A stretch of 42,977 nt of DNA from Paraburkholderia podalyriae. Its GTDB lineage: Bacteria > Pseudomonadota > Gammaproteobacteria > Burkholderiales > Burkholderiaceae. The stretch spans positions 1-42,977 of the forward strand of contig NZ_VZQQ01000053.1 in NCBI RefSeq assembly GCF_014397785.1. The letters are read 5' to 3'. Within the stretch, counting starts at the first letter, position 1, and every line of letters begins with the position of its first letter. The notes beneath the pieces were generated by a model that searched no databases, was not told the DNA's origin, and saw only the letters and a list, made by a program, of their open reading frames with translations. Positions 1 through 7,239 of this stretch are shown here, piece by piece. Made by a program: the position numbers and the translations under genes.

Positions 1-114
1 AAGGGCTTGGCCAAGAACACCGCGCAACTGTTCAGCCTGTTCGCTCTGGCGAATCTGGTGATTGCGCGAAATCTGATGCGATCGGTCCATGGGAGCAATC
101 CGTCAGGCGCATGA
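1..114 (+). pseudogene. IS5-family transposase, C-terminal 37 residues only
   Basis: The window opens inside a reading frame that ends with TGA at 112-114. Its residues start KGLAKNTAQLFSLFALANL, the typical end of IS5-family DDE transposases, in which a GL-KN-AQL-LFALANL pattern closes the catalytic domain. The 5' part lies outside the window, so I cannot tell whether the full element is intact. A contig that starts inside an IS is what a repeat-induced assembly break looks like. The IS right end must lie between 115 and about 240, because the next gene reads from about 234 without a start. The terminal inverted repeat and target duplication cannot be defined without the left end. Confidence 0.8.
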
Positions 115-233
115 AAAATGCGAGCAGTGAGGCTCGTTTGCGCGTCCAATTCAGCGAATTGAGCGTCGAATCGCTTTGTCATCCGGAAAATTCGACGCCG
201 TCTCGACTGCAATTTGGGCAGTTGGGCCATTGA

Positions 234-590
234 TCAGCGTTTCCCTATACACGTGCGCAATGGGATGAGCTTGTCCACTCTCTCGAATCACTGCCTGTCA
301 AGCCGGAGGCTGAGCAGCGCGTCTCGATCACCGATGCGATGAAAGAGATACGGGTGGTGATCGGCGCGGTGAAGGAAAAGGGATATACGCTGGAAGAAAT
401 CGTTGAGCATGCGAGAGGCAAGGGCGTCGAATTTAGCGTTGGGTCTGTCAAATACGCGTTATATCCATCGAAGAAAAGCAAGCCACCCCGGCAGCCGATA
501 AGAGAATCTGCACGAGGCGATGCCGCACCGTCGCCTCGCACGAATAAAGTAAATCAGGGCACTCTCCGGGCCACACGCGTATCGCTTTGA
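234..590 (+). pseudogene. 5'-truncated small gene typical of plasmids or ICEs, disrupted by the adjacent IS
   Basis: An open frame starts right after an in-frame TGA at 231-233. It reads FPYTRAQWDELVHSLESLP and continues through an EIRVVIGAVKEKGYTLEEIVEHA segment to a stop at 588-590. The protein-like character (Tyr-Thr-Arg-Ala-Gln-Trp start, amphipathic helices, basic tail) continues well upstream of the first ATG at 339. That ATG would give 83 residues and remove conserved-looking sequence. I infer that the original start was removed by the IS insertion. The layout resembles small DNA-binding or mobilisation-accessory proteins of broad-host-range plasmids and integrative elements, but I do not recognise the family with certainty. 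It converges on the integrase gene with only 25 bp between the stop codons. Confidence 0.5.
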
Positions 591-615
591 TATGTGCTCA
601 CGTGTAATTGCGGGA

Positions 616-1815
616 TTAGACGGACACCTGTGTCAAGTTATCGATTAAGTCGGCCCAGCGCTGCAGCAACTCGCGACGCTCTTCTAACAGCAGCGCGCGA
701 TTGTAAACGCGGCTTACCGTAGAGCCGACGCTATGCGACAGGCACAGTTCGATTACGTCGTTCGGTGCCAAGGCTTCGTGCCAGTATGTGCTGAACAGCG
801 TGCGGAAACCGTGCGGCTTTGCTTCTTCCGTGAAGCCCATGCGATCCATTACATTGTTGATGCTCCGGCCTGCCATTGGGCGCTTGGGGTCACGCCTGTT
901 CGGAAACATTACGTCCTCGCCAGATAGGGCACGTAGCTCGCGCAGAAGCGCAACGGACTGACGCGACAACGGCACGACGTGTTCCCTTCCACTTTTCATG
1001 CGTTCAGGTGGGATGCGCCACTCGGCAGCGTCAAAATCGATTTCCACCCACTGACCGCCAATTACCTCGCTTTTGCGCGCGGCGTTCAGAATGATGAGCT
1101 TAATTGCGATCTTCCCCTGTAGGTCAGCGGGGTCGGCGTCCAGGGCGCGCAGGAAGTCGCCCAGGCGTGCAGTCTTTAGCGCGGCGTGGCTCGCCTTCGG
1201 CCCTCTGCCGGTCAGCTTCAGCGGGACGATGTTGGCGGCCACCATCCCGTGGTCGGCGGCATGCTCCCATATTGCACTCAGATATGTGCGCAGATTGTGC
1301 GCCACTTCAGGCGTGCGGGCGGATATGTCCCGCAACAACTCCGCCAAATCAAATCGCGTAACGTCTACCATCAGGCGATCGCCCAGCTTCGGAATCAGGT
1401 GCTTGTTTATCTCTCGCTCGCGTTGAGCGATAGAGGCGGGGCGCAACGAGCCGTCCGTACGTGCGCGCCAGACAGTGCATACAGCTCGGAATGATCCGAC
1501 CTGGCGTTTCCGCTCTGCAATTTTCAGCTCCGTTTCTCGGCGCCTTCGATCCTCGGTCGGATGAATGCCAAGGGCTACCAGTTTGCGGGCGTCCTGATGC
1601 TTGCGGCGAGCCTCCGATAGTCCGACGTCCGGGTACTGCCCAAGCGACACCAGAACGGGCTTGCCCCGAACGGTCGCGCGGTATTGCCACAGGCGCGCAC
1701 CATTGAATTTGACGAGTAGGTGAAGTCCGCCGCCATCTGCAAGCGTGTAGCTGCGCTCGCGCGGCTTCGAGTTCTTGCACGCGGCGTCCGACAGCTTGGT
1801 TGGGTAGGAATGCAT
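616..1815 (-). CDS. P4-type tyrosine integrase
   Basis: This site-specific recombinase would integrate and excise a genomic island or ICE. It has 399 residues, the normal length for P4-like integrases. The N-terminal arm-binding DUF4102-like region (residues 1-90) carries LADGGGLHLLVK and SLGQYPDVGLSEAR. A core-binding domain (about 105-200) and a catalytic domain follow. The catalytic residues visible are Arg247 (AARKSE), His335 and Arg338 (HGFR), His361 (LSHSV) and the nucleophile Tyr371 (VYNRA). The start ATG at 1813-1815 precedes MHSYPTKLSD, a usual start for the family. The gene reads left, into the island, so the element boundary should lie just upstream of it, to the right. The island body is outside the window. 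The tRNA at 2266 is not obviously the target, because its 5' side faces the integrase. Confidence 0.93.
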   Translation of the reverse strand: MHSYPTKLSDAACKNSKPRERSYTLADGGGLHLLVKFNGARLWQYRATVRGKPVLVSLGQYPDVGLSEARRKHQDARKLVALGIHPTEDRRRRETELKIAERKRQVGSFRAVCTVWRARTDGSLRPASIAQREREINKHLIPKLGDRLMVDVTRFDLAELLRDISARTPEVAHNLRTYLSAIWEHAADHGMVAANIVPLKLTGRGPKASHAALKTARLGDFLRALDADPADLQGKIAIKLIILNAARKSEVIGGQWVEIDFDAAEWRIPPERMKSGREHVVPLSRQSVALLRELRALSGEDVMFPNRRDPKRPMAGRSINNVMDRMGFTEEAKPHGFRTLFSTYWHEALAPNDVIELCLSHSVGSTVSRVYNRALLLEERRELLQRWADLIDNLTQVSV

Positions 1816-1819
1816 GGCC

Positions 1820-1853
1820 GTATATCGGGCAGGCGATATACAGAACGATATAC
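1820..1853. promoter_or_regulatory. Operator-like repeat cluster upstream of the integrase start
   Basis: Three copies of the 8-mer CGATATAC lie just upstream of the integrase ATG: one inverted at 1820-1827 (GTATATCG) and two direct at 1834-1841 and 1846-1853. The direct copies are 12 bp apart, about one helical turn. The inverted pair forms a dyad with a 6-bp centre. Such clusters before phage or island integrase genes often bind an excisionase, a repressor or the integrase itself. No cognate regulator gene is visible in the window. Confidence 0.5.
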
Positions 1854-2028
1854 AGTTTTAGCCTGGACAGCCCAGATTTTCTTTGGATGTCTATGGTCTG
1901 AAATCCTTGTAGATGCTGGGCTTCCAGCCGTCTCATGGAACTCTGCGGATATCCTCGGTCATCGATGAAGATAGCAGGTGACGATTTTCACGGAAATATC
2001 CGATGCGTGCGTGATGAGAGCAAGGCCG

Positions 2029-2056
2029 ATTATAGCGGGGGCCGCGCCGGTCGAAA
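2029..2056 (-). promoter_or_regulatory. Minus-strand promoter pointing into the island
   Basis: On the minus strand a perfect TATAAT box (complement of 2029-2034) is preceded by TTTCGA (complement of 2051-2056) at a 16-bp spacing. This is the usual look of a Burkholderia housekeeping promoter. Downstream, the only frame is a nine-codon ATG start at 1962 (MTEDIRRVP) that stops at 1933, followed by the integrase region. I infer that this promoter belonged to a chromosomal gene displaced by the island. It could now transcribe towards the integrase. Confidence 0.4.
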
Positions 2057-2102
2057 CCGGCGCCTGTTACGTCGCCCACGCCGTTCCCATGCTCACGCGT
2101 GT

Positions 2103-2141
2103 TTATCGAGTCTCGAGTTCCAGCATCGCGAGGCTCGATAA
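2103..2141. other. Stem-loop with TTATCGAG/CTCGATAA arms
   Basis: Arms 2103-2115 and 2129-2141 pair over 13 bp (one G-T pair) around a 13-nt loop. No T-tract follows on either strand, so it is not a classic terminator. It lies between the displaced promoter and the tRNA promoter and may be a protein-binding dyad. Function unknown. Confidence 0.4.
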
Positions 2142-2224
2142 GCGAGCTTGATCATCACGCCGCGCCGAGCGCGCGAAGAACTTTCGCCAGACGACGTCGT
2201 TTGAGAAAAGTTCTGCCCAGAGGT

Positions 2225-2253
2225 TTGACGTTTTGCCAGCGACCTTATATAAT
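2225..2253 (+). promoter_or_regulatory. Sigma70 promoter of the initiator tRNA gene
   Basis: TTGACG at 2225-2230 and TATAAT at 2248-2253 are separated by exactly 17 bp. The tRNA 5' end follows 12 bp after the -10 box, so transcription should start at about 2260. This is a near-consensus stable-RNA promoter. Confidence 0.85.
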
Positions 2254-2265
2254 CCTTTTCTCTGA

Positions 2266-2342
<77 letters not shown>

Positions 2343-2353
2343 AAGCATTGTTG

Positions 2354-2388
2354 AAAGCCCGCATCGCGCAAGCCATGCGGGCTTTTTG
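2354..2388 (+). terminator. Intrinsic terminator after tRNA-fMet
   Basis: Arms AAAGCCCGCAT (2354-2364) and ATGCGGGCTTT (from 2375) form an 11-bp stem followed by a T run. It sits 11 bp after the CCA end. The A-rich left flank may also let it serve the converging racemase gene. Confidence 0.85.
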
Positions 2389-2444
2389 ACTTTCAGCGCT
2401 TCGTTTGCGCTTCGTTTGCTTGTCGCAGCTCGCGGCAGTATGCG

Positions 2445-3143
2445 TCACTGCCCTCCAATCGCCCACTCCACCGCCGCCTGCGCATGCAACGCGGTGGTAT
2501 CGAACACAGGCAGCACCGAATCTTCCGGCTTGATCAGCAGCGTAATCTCCGTGCAACCGAGTATCACCGCCTGCGCGCCACGCGCAGCCAGATGCTCGAT
2601 CACGCGTTGATAGACCTTGCGCGACGCGTCCTCCACGTTACCGTGGCAAAGCTCGTCGTAAATGATGCGGTGCACGTCCGAGCGTTCGTCGTCGTCAGGC
2701 ACGAGCGTCTCGAGTCCATAACGCTCGCGCAGCCGGCCCGTATAGAACATCTGCTCCATCGTATAGCGCGTGCCGAGCAGGCCCACGCGTTCGACGCCCG
2801 CCGCGCGCAGCGCCGCGCCGGTCGGATCGGCGATGTGCAGGAACGGCACCGTGATCGCCTGCTCGATCGATTCGCACACGCGATGCATCGTGTTCGTCGC
2901 GAGGATCACGAGCTCGGCGCCGCCGCGTTCGAGTTGGCGCGCGGCGTCGGCCATCTGCTCGCCGAGCGCGTGCCAGTCGCCGGCGCGCTGGTTCGCTTCG
3001 ATCGACGCGAAATCGACGGTCAGCAGCAGACTGCGCGCATTGTGATGACCGCCGAGCCGCGCCTTCGCGTGGCGGTTCAGCAGCCGGTAGTACTCGGTGG
3101 ACGACTCCCAGCTCATTCCGCCGATCACGCCGATCGTTTTCAT
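2445..3143 (-). CDS. Asp/Glu racemase family protein, YgeA/RacX type
   Basis: This is a cofactor-independent amino-acid racemase of 232 residues, starting MKTIGVIGGMSWESSTEYY, the hallmark of the YgeA/RacX branch. Two-base racemases normally use two cysteines. Here the first site (ATNTMH) has Thr83 and the second (GCTEI) has Cys197. The same asymmetric Thr83/Cys197 pair is described for the E. coli YgeA enzyme, which favours L-Asp/L-Glu substrates. A similar broad racemase or epimerase activity is likely here. GGAG lies 8 bp before the ATG. The gene diverges from the CodA-like deaminase, with a possible TATACT -10 box at 3179-3184 on the minus strand. No signal peptide, so it should be cytoplasmic. 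Confidence 0.88.
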   Translation of the reverse strand: MKTIGVIGGMSWESSTEYYRLLNRHAKARLGGHHNARSLLLTVDFASIEANQRAGDWHALGEQMADAARQLERGGAELVILATNTMHRVCESIEQAITVPFLHIADPTGAALRAAGVERVGLLGTRYTMEQMFYTGRLRERYGLETLVPDDDERSDVHRIIYDELCHGNVEDASRKVYQRVIEHLAARGAQAVILGCTEITLLIKPEDSVLPVFDTTALHAQAAVEWAIGGQ

Positions 3144-3245
3144 CTATACGCTCCGTCAATGCATGGTCGAAAACGGCGAGTATAGGCGCGTCGCATCGCG
3201 CGAGGCCGGTACGGATTGCGGCCCGCGCGCCGGTACGCATCGGCG

Positions 3246-3273
3246 TTACGCATTTTTCTGGCGCCGATAGAAT
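3246..3273 (+). promoter_or_regulatory. Probable promoter of the deaminase gene
   Basis: TTACGC (3246-3251) and TAGAAT (3268-3273) are spaced 16 bp apart, about 37 bp before the ATG. It is a moderate sigma70 match in the 166-bp divergent gap. Confidence 0.45.
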
Positions 3274-3309
3274 CGTAGCGAGTCCGAACGCGATCAACCG
3301 GAGCGATAC

Positions 3310-4611
3310 ATGGATCTGATCATCCGCCGCGCGACGCTGCCACGCAGCGCCGCCCAGCTGTCCCCGCATCACCCGCACCCAGTCGACATCGGCATCGACG
3401 CGGGCCGCATCGTCGCGGTCGAGCCGAACCTGGCCGCCAGCGCGCGCGACGAAATCGACGCGGCCGGTTCGCTCGTGACGCCGCCGTTCGTCGATCCGCA
3501 TTTCCATATGGATGCGACGCTGTCGTACGGTTTGCCACGCGTGAACGCGTCGGGCACGCTGCTCGAAGGCATCGCGCTATGGGGCGAGCTGAAGCCTGAG
3601 CTCACGCAGCACGCTCTGATCGAGCGCGCGATGCAGTACTGCGACTGGGCCGTCGCGCGCGGCCTGCTCGCGATCCGCAGCCACGTCGATGTGTGCGATC
3701 CGCATCTGCTAGAGGTCGAGGCACTGCTCGAAGTCAAGCGCCGGATCGCGCCGTATCTGGATCTGCAACTGGTTGCCTTCCCGCAGGACGGTCTGCTGCG
3801 CAGCGCCGGTGCGTTCGACAATCTGAAGCGCGCGATCGGCATGGGCGTCGACGTGGTCGGCGGCATTCCGCATTTCGAGCGCACGATGGCCGACGGCGCC
3901 GAGTCGGTGCGCATGCTGTGCGAGTACGCGGCCGAACAGGGCCTGCGCGTCGACATGCATTGCGACGAATCGGATGATCCGCTGTCGCGCCACATCGAAA
4001 CGCTCGCGGCCGAAACGCATCGGCTCGGCTTGCACGGACGCGTCACCGGTTCGCACCTGACGTCGATGCATTCAATGGACAACTACTACGTGAGCAAGCT
4101 GTTGCCGCTGATGCGCGAGTCGGGCGTCGCGGCGATCGCCAATCCGCTCATTAACATCACGTTGCAAGGCCGCAGCGACACGTACCCGAAACGGCGCGGC
4201 ATGACGCGCGTGCCGGAGATGCTGGCCGCGGGCATCACGGTCGCATTCGGCCACGACTGCGTGATGGACCCGTGGTACAGCCTCGGGTCGGCCGATATGC
4301 TCGAAGTCGCGCAAATGGGCTTGCATGTTGCGCAGATGACCAGTGTCGACGGCATGCACGCCTGTTTCGACGCGGTGACCGTGAACGCGGCGCGCATTCT
4401 CGGTCTGGAAGACTATGGCCTCGCGCCCGGATGCGCGGCCAGTCTCGTCGTGCTCGATGCGCGCGACGAACTCGAGGCGATCCGTCTGCGCGCCGCGCGG
4501 CTCGTGGTGGTGAGCCGGGGCAGGGTGGTCAGCCGCGCGCCGGCCGCGCGGGCGTCGTTATCGCTTGAAGGGCGGCCGGGCCAGGTCGATTTCAAGCTGC
4601 ATCGCGCGTAG
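3310..4611 (+). CDS. Cytosine deaminase-like amidohydrolase
   Basis: A metal-dependent hydrolase of the CodA group, 433 residues against 427 for E. coli CodA, predicted to hydrolyse the exocyclic amine of cytosine or a related ring. Visible ligands are His64 and His66 (HFHMD), His217 and Glu220 (HCDES), His249 (GSHLTS) and Asp316 (GHDCVMDPW). Gln159 in AFPQDG matches the cytosine-binding Gln156 of CodA. The residue after the catalytic Asp is Cys317 instead of CodA Asp314, a position known to tune pyrimidine selectivity, so the true substrate may differ. The start is supported by GGAG 6 bp upstream. It diverges from the racemase gene, and no transporter (codB) is adjacent. A terminator hairpin follows at 4634. 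Confidence 0.87.
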   Translation: MDLIIRRATLPRSAAQLSPHHPHPVDIGIDAGRIVAVEPNLAASARDEIDAAGSLVTPPFVDPHFHMDATLSYGLPRVNASGTLLEGIALWGELKPELTQHALIERAMQYCDWAVARGLLAIRSHVDVCDPHLLEVEALLEVKRRIAPYLDLQLVAFPQDGLLRSAGAFDNLKRAIGMGVDVVGGIPHFERTMADGAESVRMLCEYAAEQGLRVDMHCDESDDPLSRHIETLAAETHRLGLHGRVTGSHLTSMHSMDNYYVSKLLPLMRESGVAAIANPLINITLQGRSDTYPKRRGMTRVPEMLAAGITVAFGHDCVMDPWYSLGSADMLEVAQMGLHVAQMTSVDGMHACFDAVTVNAARILGLEDYGLAPGCAASLVVLDARDELEAIRLRAARLVVVSRGRVVSRAPAARASLSLEGRPGQVDFKLHRA

Positions 4612-4633
4612 CCGGGCATCTCGCGCATCAATG

Positions 4634-4672
4634 AAAAACCGGCGGCCTGCTTGCGCAGACCGCCGGTTTTTC
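4634..4672. terminator. Bidirectional intrinsic terminator between the deaminase gene and prlC
   Basis: Arms AAAAACCGGCGG and CCGCCGGTTTTT form a long stem, extended by CTGC/GCAG around a four-base loop. A-runs on the left and T-runs on the right allow termination on both strands of these convergent genes. Confidence 0.9.
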
Positions 4673-4684
4673 TATCGGCATCGC

Positions 4685-6790
4685 TCAGTGCGCGGCACCC
4701 GGCGCCATGCCGTTATGCCGCAGCAGCGCATCGATATTCGGCTCGCGGCCGCGGAACGCCTTGAACGATTCCATCGCCGGACGGCTGCCGCCCACTTCGA
4801 GAATCTCGCGACGATAGCGCATGCCGGTCGACTGATCGAGCACGCTTCCTGCCGCTTGCGCGGCTTCCTCGAACGCAGCGTACGCATCGGCCGACAGCAC
4901 TTCCGCCCACTTGTAGCTGTAGTAGCCGGCTGCGTAACCGCCCGCGAAAATATGGCTGAACGTATTCGGCCAACGCGAGAACGGCGCTTGTGGCACGACA
5001 TGGAAGCGCTCGTTGATTTCGCGCGCGAGTTCGTTGGCGCTCTTCGCGCCGTTCGCATCGAAGCCGGTATGCAGTTGCATGTCGAACATCGAGAACACGA
5101 TCTGCCGCAGCGTGCCGAGGCCGCTCTGAAAGTTCTTCGCGGCGAGCATCTTGTCGAACAGCTCGCGCGGCAGCGGCTTCGCGGTATCGACGTGCGAGGT
5201 CATGTCGGACAGCACGTCCCATTCCCAGCAGAAGTTCTCCATGAACTGCGACGGCAGTTCGACCGCATCCCATTCGACGCCATTGATGCCCGACACGCCG
5301 AGCTCATCGACGCGCGTGAGCATGTGATGCAGCCCGTGGCCGAATTCGTGAAACAGCGTGATTACTTCGTCATGCGTGAAGCAGGCGGGCTTGCCGCCGA
5401 CCGGCGCCGAGAAATTACAGGTCAGATACGCGACCGGCGTTTGCACCGCGCCATGCGCGAGCTTGTGGCGGCCACGCGCGTCGTCCATCCAGGCGCCGCC
5501 GCGCTTGCCTTCGCGTGCATACAGGTCGAGATAGAACTGTGCGACGAGGCCGCCGTCCTGATTCTCGACGCGGAAGAAGCGCACGTCGGGATGCCAGACC
5601 GCCGCTTCGTCGCGGCGGATGCGCACGCCGAACAGCGTCTCGGTGACCTTGAACAGACCCTTGAACACGGCGTCTTCCGGGAAGTACTGCTTCACTTCGT
5701 TTTCCGAGAACGAATAGCGCTTCTGGCGCAGACGCTCGGCGGCGAACGTCATGTCCCACGGTTGCAGATCGGTCATGCCGAGTTCGCTCGCGGCAAATTC
5801 GCGCAACTCTTTCCAGTCCTGCTCCGCGTGCGGACGCGCACGCGTCGCCAGGTCTTCGAGGAACGCCATCACTTGCGCCGGCGATTCGGCCATCTTCGGT
5901 GCGAGCGACACTTCGGCGAAGTTGCCGTAGCCGAGCATGTGCGCTTCTTCGGCGCGCAGCTTCAGCTCGTCGGCGAGCACCTGGGTGTTGTCCCACTCAG
6001 GCTTGCCGTTGCCGTATTGCGCACCGAGTTCGGAGGCGCGCGTCACGTACGCGCGATACATCGTTTCACGCATCGGACGGTTTTCCGAGTACTGCATGAC
6101 CGGGAAATACGACGGAAAGTGCAGCGTGAACTTGTAGCCGGTCTTGCCATCACGCTCGGCGGCTTCCTTCGCGGCCTCGATCACGTCTTCGGGCAGCCCC
6201 GCCAGTTGCGCGTCGTTGCCCGCATCGACGATGTACGCATACGCGTTGGTCGCATCGAGCACGTGATCCGAAAACGCCTTCGACAGCGCCGCCTGGCGCT
6301 CCTGCAATTCGGCGAACCGCGGCTTCTGGTGTTCCGGCAACTCGGCGCCGGACAGGCGGAAGTCACGCAGCGCGTTGCTGAGGATCTTCTTGCGTTCGTC
6401 GTTCAACGACGCGAATTCGTTGCTCGCGTTCAGCGCCTTGTACTTCTCGTAGAGCGCGAGATTCTGGCCGACGCTCGACCAGAACTCGGTCACGCGCGGC
6501 AGGTTGTCGCCGTACACGGCACGCAGCTCGGGCGTATCCGCGACGGCATTCAGATGGCCGATCACGCTCCACGCGCGCGACAGCGGTTCGGTGGCGCGCT
6601 CGACCGGTTCGACGACGTCGGCCCACGACGCGGGCGTGACCGGCAGCGCGGCACGCTCGACGGCGGCCGCCGCGTCGGCGAGCAGCACGTCGAGAGCGGG
6701 CGTCACGTGTTCGGGTCGGATGGAGCCAAAACGCGGCAGATCGGAAAAATCGAGGAGCGGATTGTCTTGATGCGTGGCGGTAGTGGACAT
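4685..6790 (-). CDS. prlC: Oligopeptidase A, M3 family zinc metallopeptidase
   Basis: A cytoplasmic thimet-type oligopeptidase that degrades short peptides, including cleaved signal peptides. The 701-residue length fits PrlC/OpdA (about 680). The zinc site HEFGH is in TLFHEFGHGLHHMLT, and the family segment GVEWDAVELPSQFMENF follows. The frame is open much further upstream because of the high GC. I placed the start at the ATG complementary to 6788-6790 (MSTTATHQDNPLLDF), because AGGAAG lies 7 bp before it and the mature homology begins there. It is the first gene downstream of folD on this strand, but a 449-bp gap separates them, so it is probably transcribed on its own. Confidence 0.95.
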   Translation of the reverse strand: MSTTATHQDNPLLDFSDLPRFGSIRPEHVTPALDVLLADAAAAVERAALPVTPASWADVVEPVERATEPLSRAWSVIGHLNAVADTPELRAVYGDNLPRVTEFWSSVGQNLALYEKYKALNASNEFASLNDERKKILSNALRDFRLSGAELPEHQKPRFAELQERQAALSKAFSDHVLDATNAYAYIVDAGNDAQLAGLPEDVIEAAKEAAERDGKTGYKFTLHFPSYFPVMQYSENRPMRETMYRAYVTRASELGAQYGNGKPEWDNTQVLADELKLRAEEAHMLGYGNFAEVSLAPKMAESPAQVMAFLEDLATRARPHAEQDWKELREFAASELGMTDLQPWDMTFAAERLRQKRYSFSENEVKQYFPEDAVFKGLFKVTETLFGVRIRRDEAAVWHPDVRFFRVENQDGGLVAQFYLDLYAREGKRGGAWMDDARGRHKLAHGAVQTPVAYLTCNFSAPVGGKPACFTHDEVITLFHEFGHGLHHMLTRVDELGVSGINGVEWDAVELPSQFMENFCWEWDVLSDMTSHVDTAKPLPRELFDKMLAAKNFQSGLGTLRQIVFSMFDMQLHTGFDANGAKSANELAREINERFHVVPQAPFSRWPNTFSHIFAGGYAAGYYSYKWAEVLSADAYAAFEEAAQAAGSVLDQSTGMRYRREILEVGGSRPAMESFKAFRGREPNIDALLRHNGMAPGAAH

Positions 6791-7239
6791 AAGGCTTCCT
6801 GTCTGACGCGGGTGAAGGGGGCGGTGCGGCGGCGCTTGCGCGTGCCGTCTGGTGGTGGCTCGCTCGACGCTCGCGCACGGCGCGTGGCGGCACCGGGTGT
6901 TGAGAATTATTGGGGCGGGGGACGCCGATTCCAATCCATCGGCTGACAAATTAACAGATGTTGCGATGCGTTGGGCGGTTCGGGCGGTCAGGGTCGCAGG
7001 GGGGCTGCGAGCCGCTCGCGAGCGGGTTGCTGCGCGACACCGTACGGTGCGATCCGCTGCTGTGCATGCGCTGTTCTGTCCGGCCTTGGTGTATGGCGTG
7101 TTATCGATCGGCACGACGCCGTTGATGCGGCGCTGCTTGCCGCGCTCGTGCACCGCACGGCGGCGGCGGGGTATCGGGTGACGCGGTAACGACGCGGTGT
7201 TTCGGCGAGACGGCGGCGAGCGTGCTCGCCGCCCGGCGA
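6791..7239. other. 449-bp prlC-folD intergenic region
   Basis: I see no gene here that I can support. A plus-strand frame near 6852-7181 lacks a ribosome-binding site and has Arg/Ala-rich composition, as frames opposite GC-rich DNA do. The region holds the prlC ribosome-binding site, a short AT-rich stretch near 6901-6965 that may carry its promoter, and a perfect 10-bp hairpin at 7212-7233. Confidence 0.5.
7212..7233 (-). terminator. Strong GC hairpin just after folD
   Basis: GGCGGCGAGC (7212-7221) and GCTCGCCGCC (7224-7233) are perfect 10-bp arms with a 2-bp centre, immediately after the folD stop codon. No clear T-tract follows on the minus strand, so it may stall polymerase or protect the 3' end rather than terminate fully. 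Confidence 0.5.

Larger units (their letters stand above)
1816..2265. other. Island/chromosome junction region without a convincing gene
   Basis: No credible coding sequence spans these 450 bp. They contain the integrase upstream repeats (1820-1853), a minus-strand sigma70-like promoter near 2029-2056, a 13-bp stem-loop (2103-2141) and the tRNA promoter (2225-2253). The right boundary of the integrated element must fall here, probably between 1860 and about 2020. No attachment repeat can be named, because the other end of the island is not in the window. Confidence 0.5.

Noticed and set aside
1349..1936. 195-codon minus-strand frame overlapping the integrase start
   Set aside because: It is out of frame with the integrase and has no family features. 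The clear catalytic residues lie in the integrase frame.
4565..6946. 793-codon frame antisense to prlC
   Set aside because: It is a shadow of prlC without homology. Only the convergent terminator is real at its start.
6852..7181. 109-codon plus-strand frame in the prlC-folD gap
   Set aside because: No ribosome-binding site, Arg/Ala-rich content as expected from random GC-rich DNA, and no recognisable motif.
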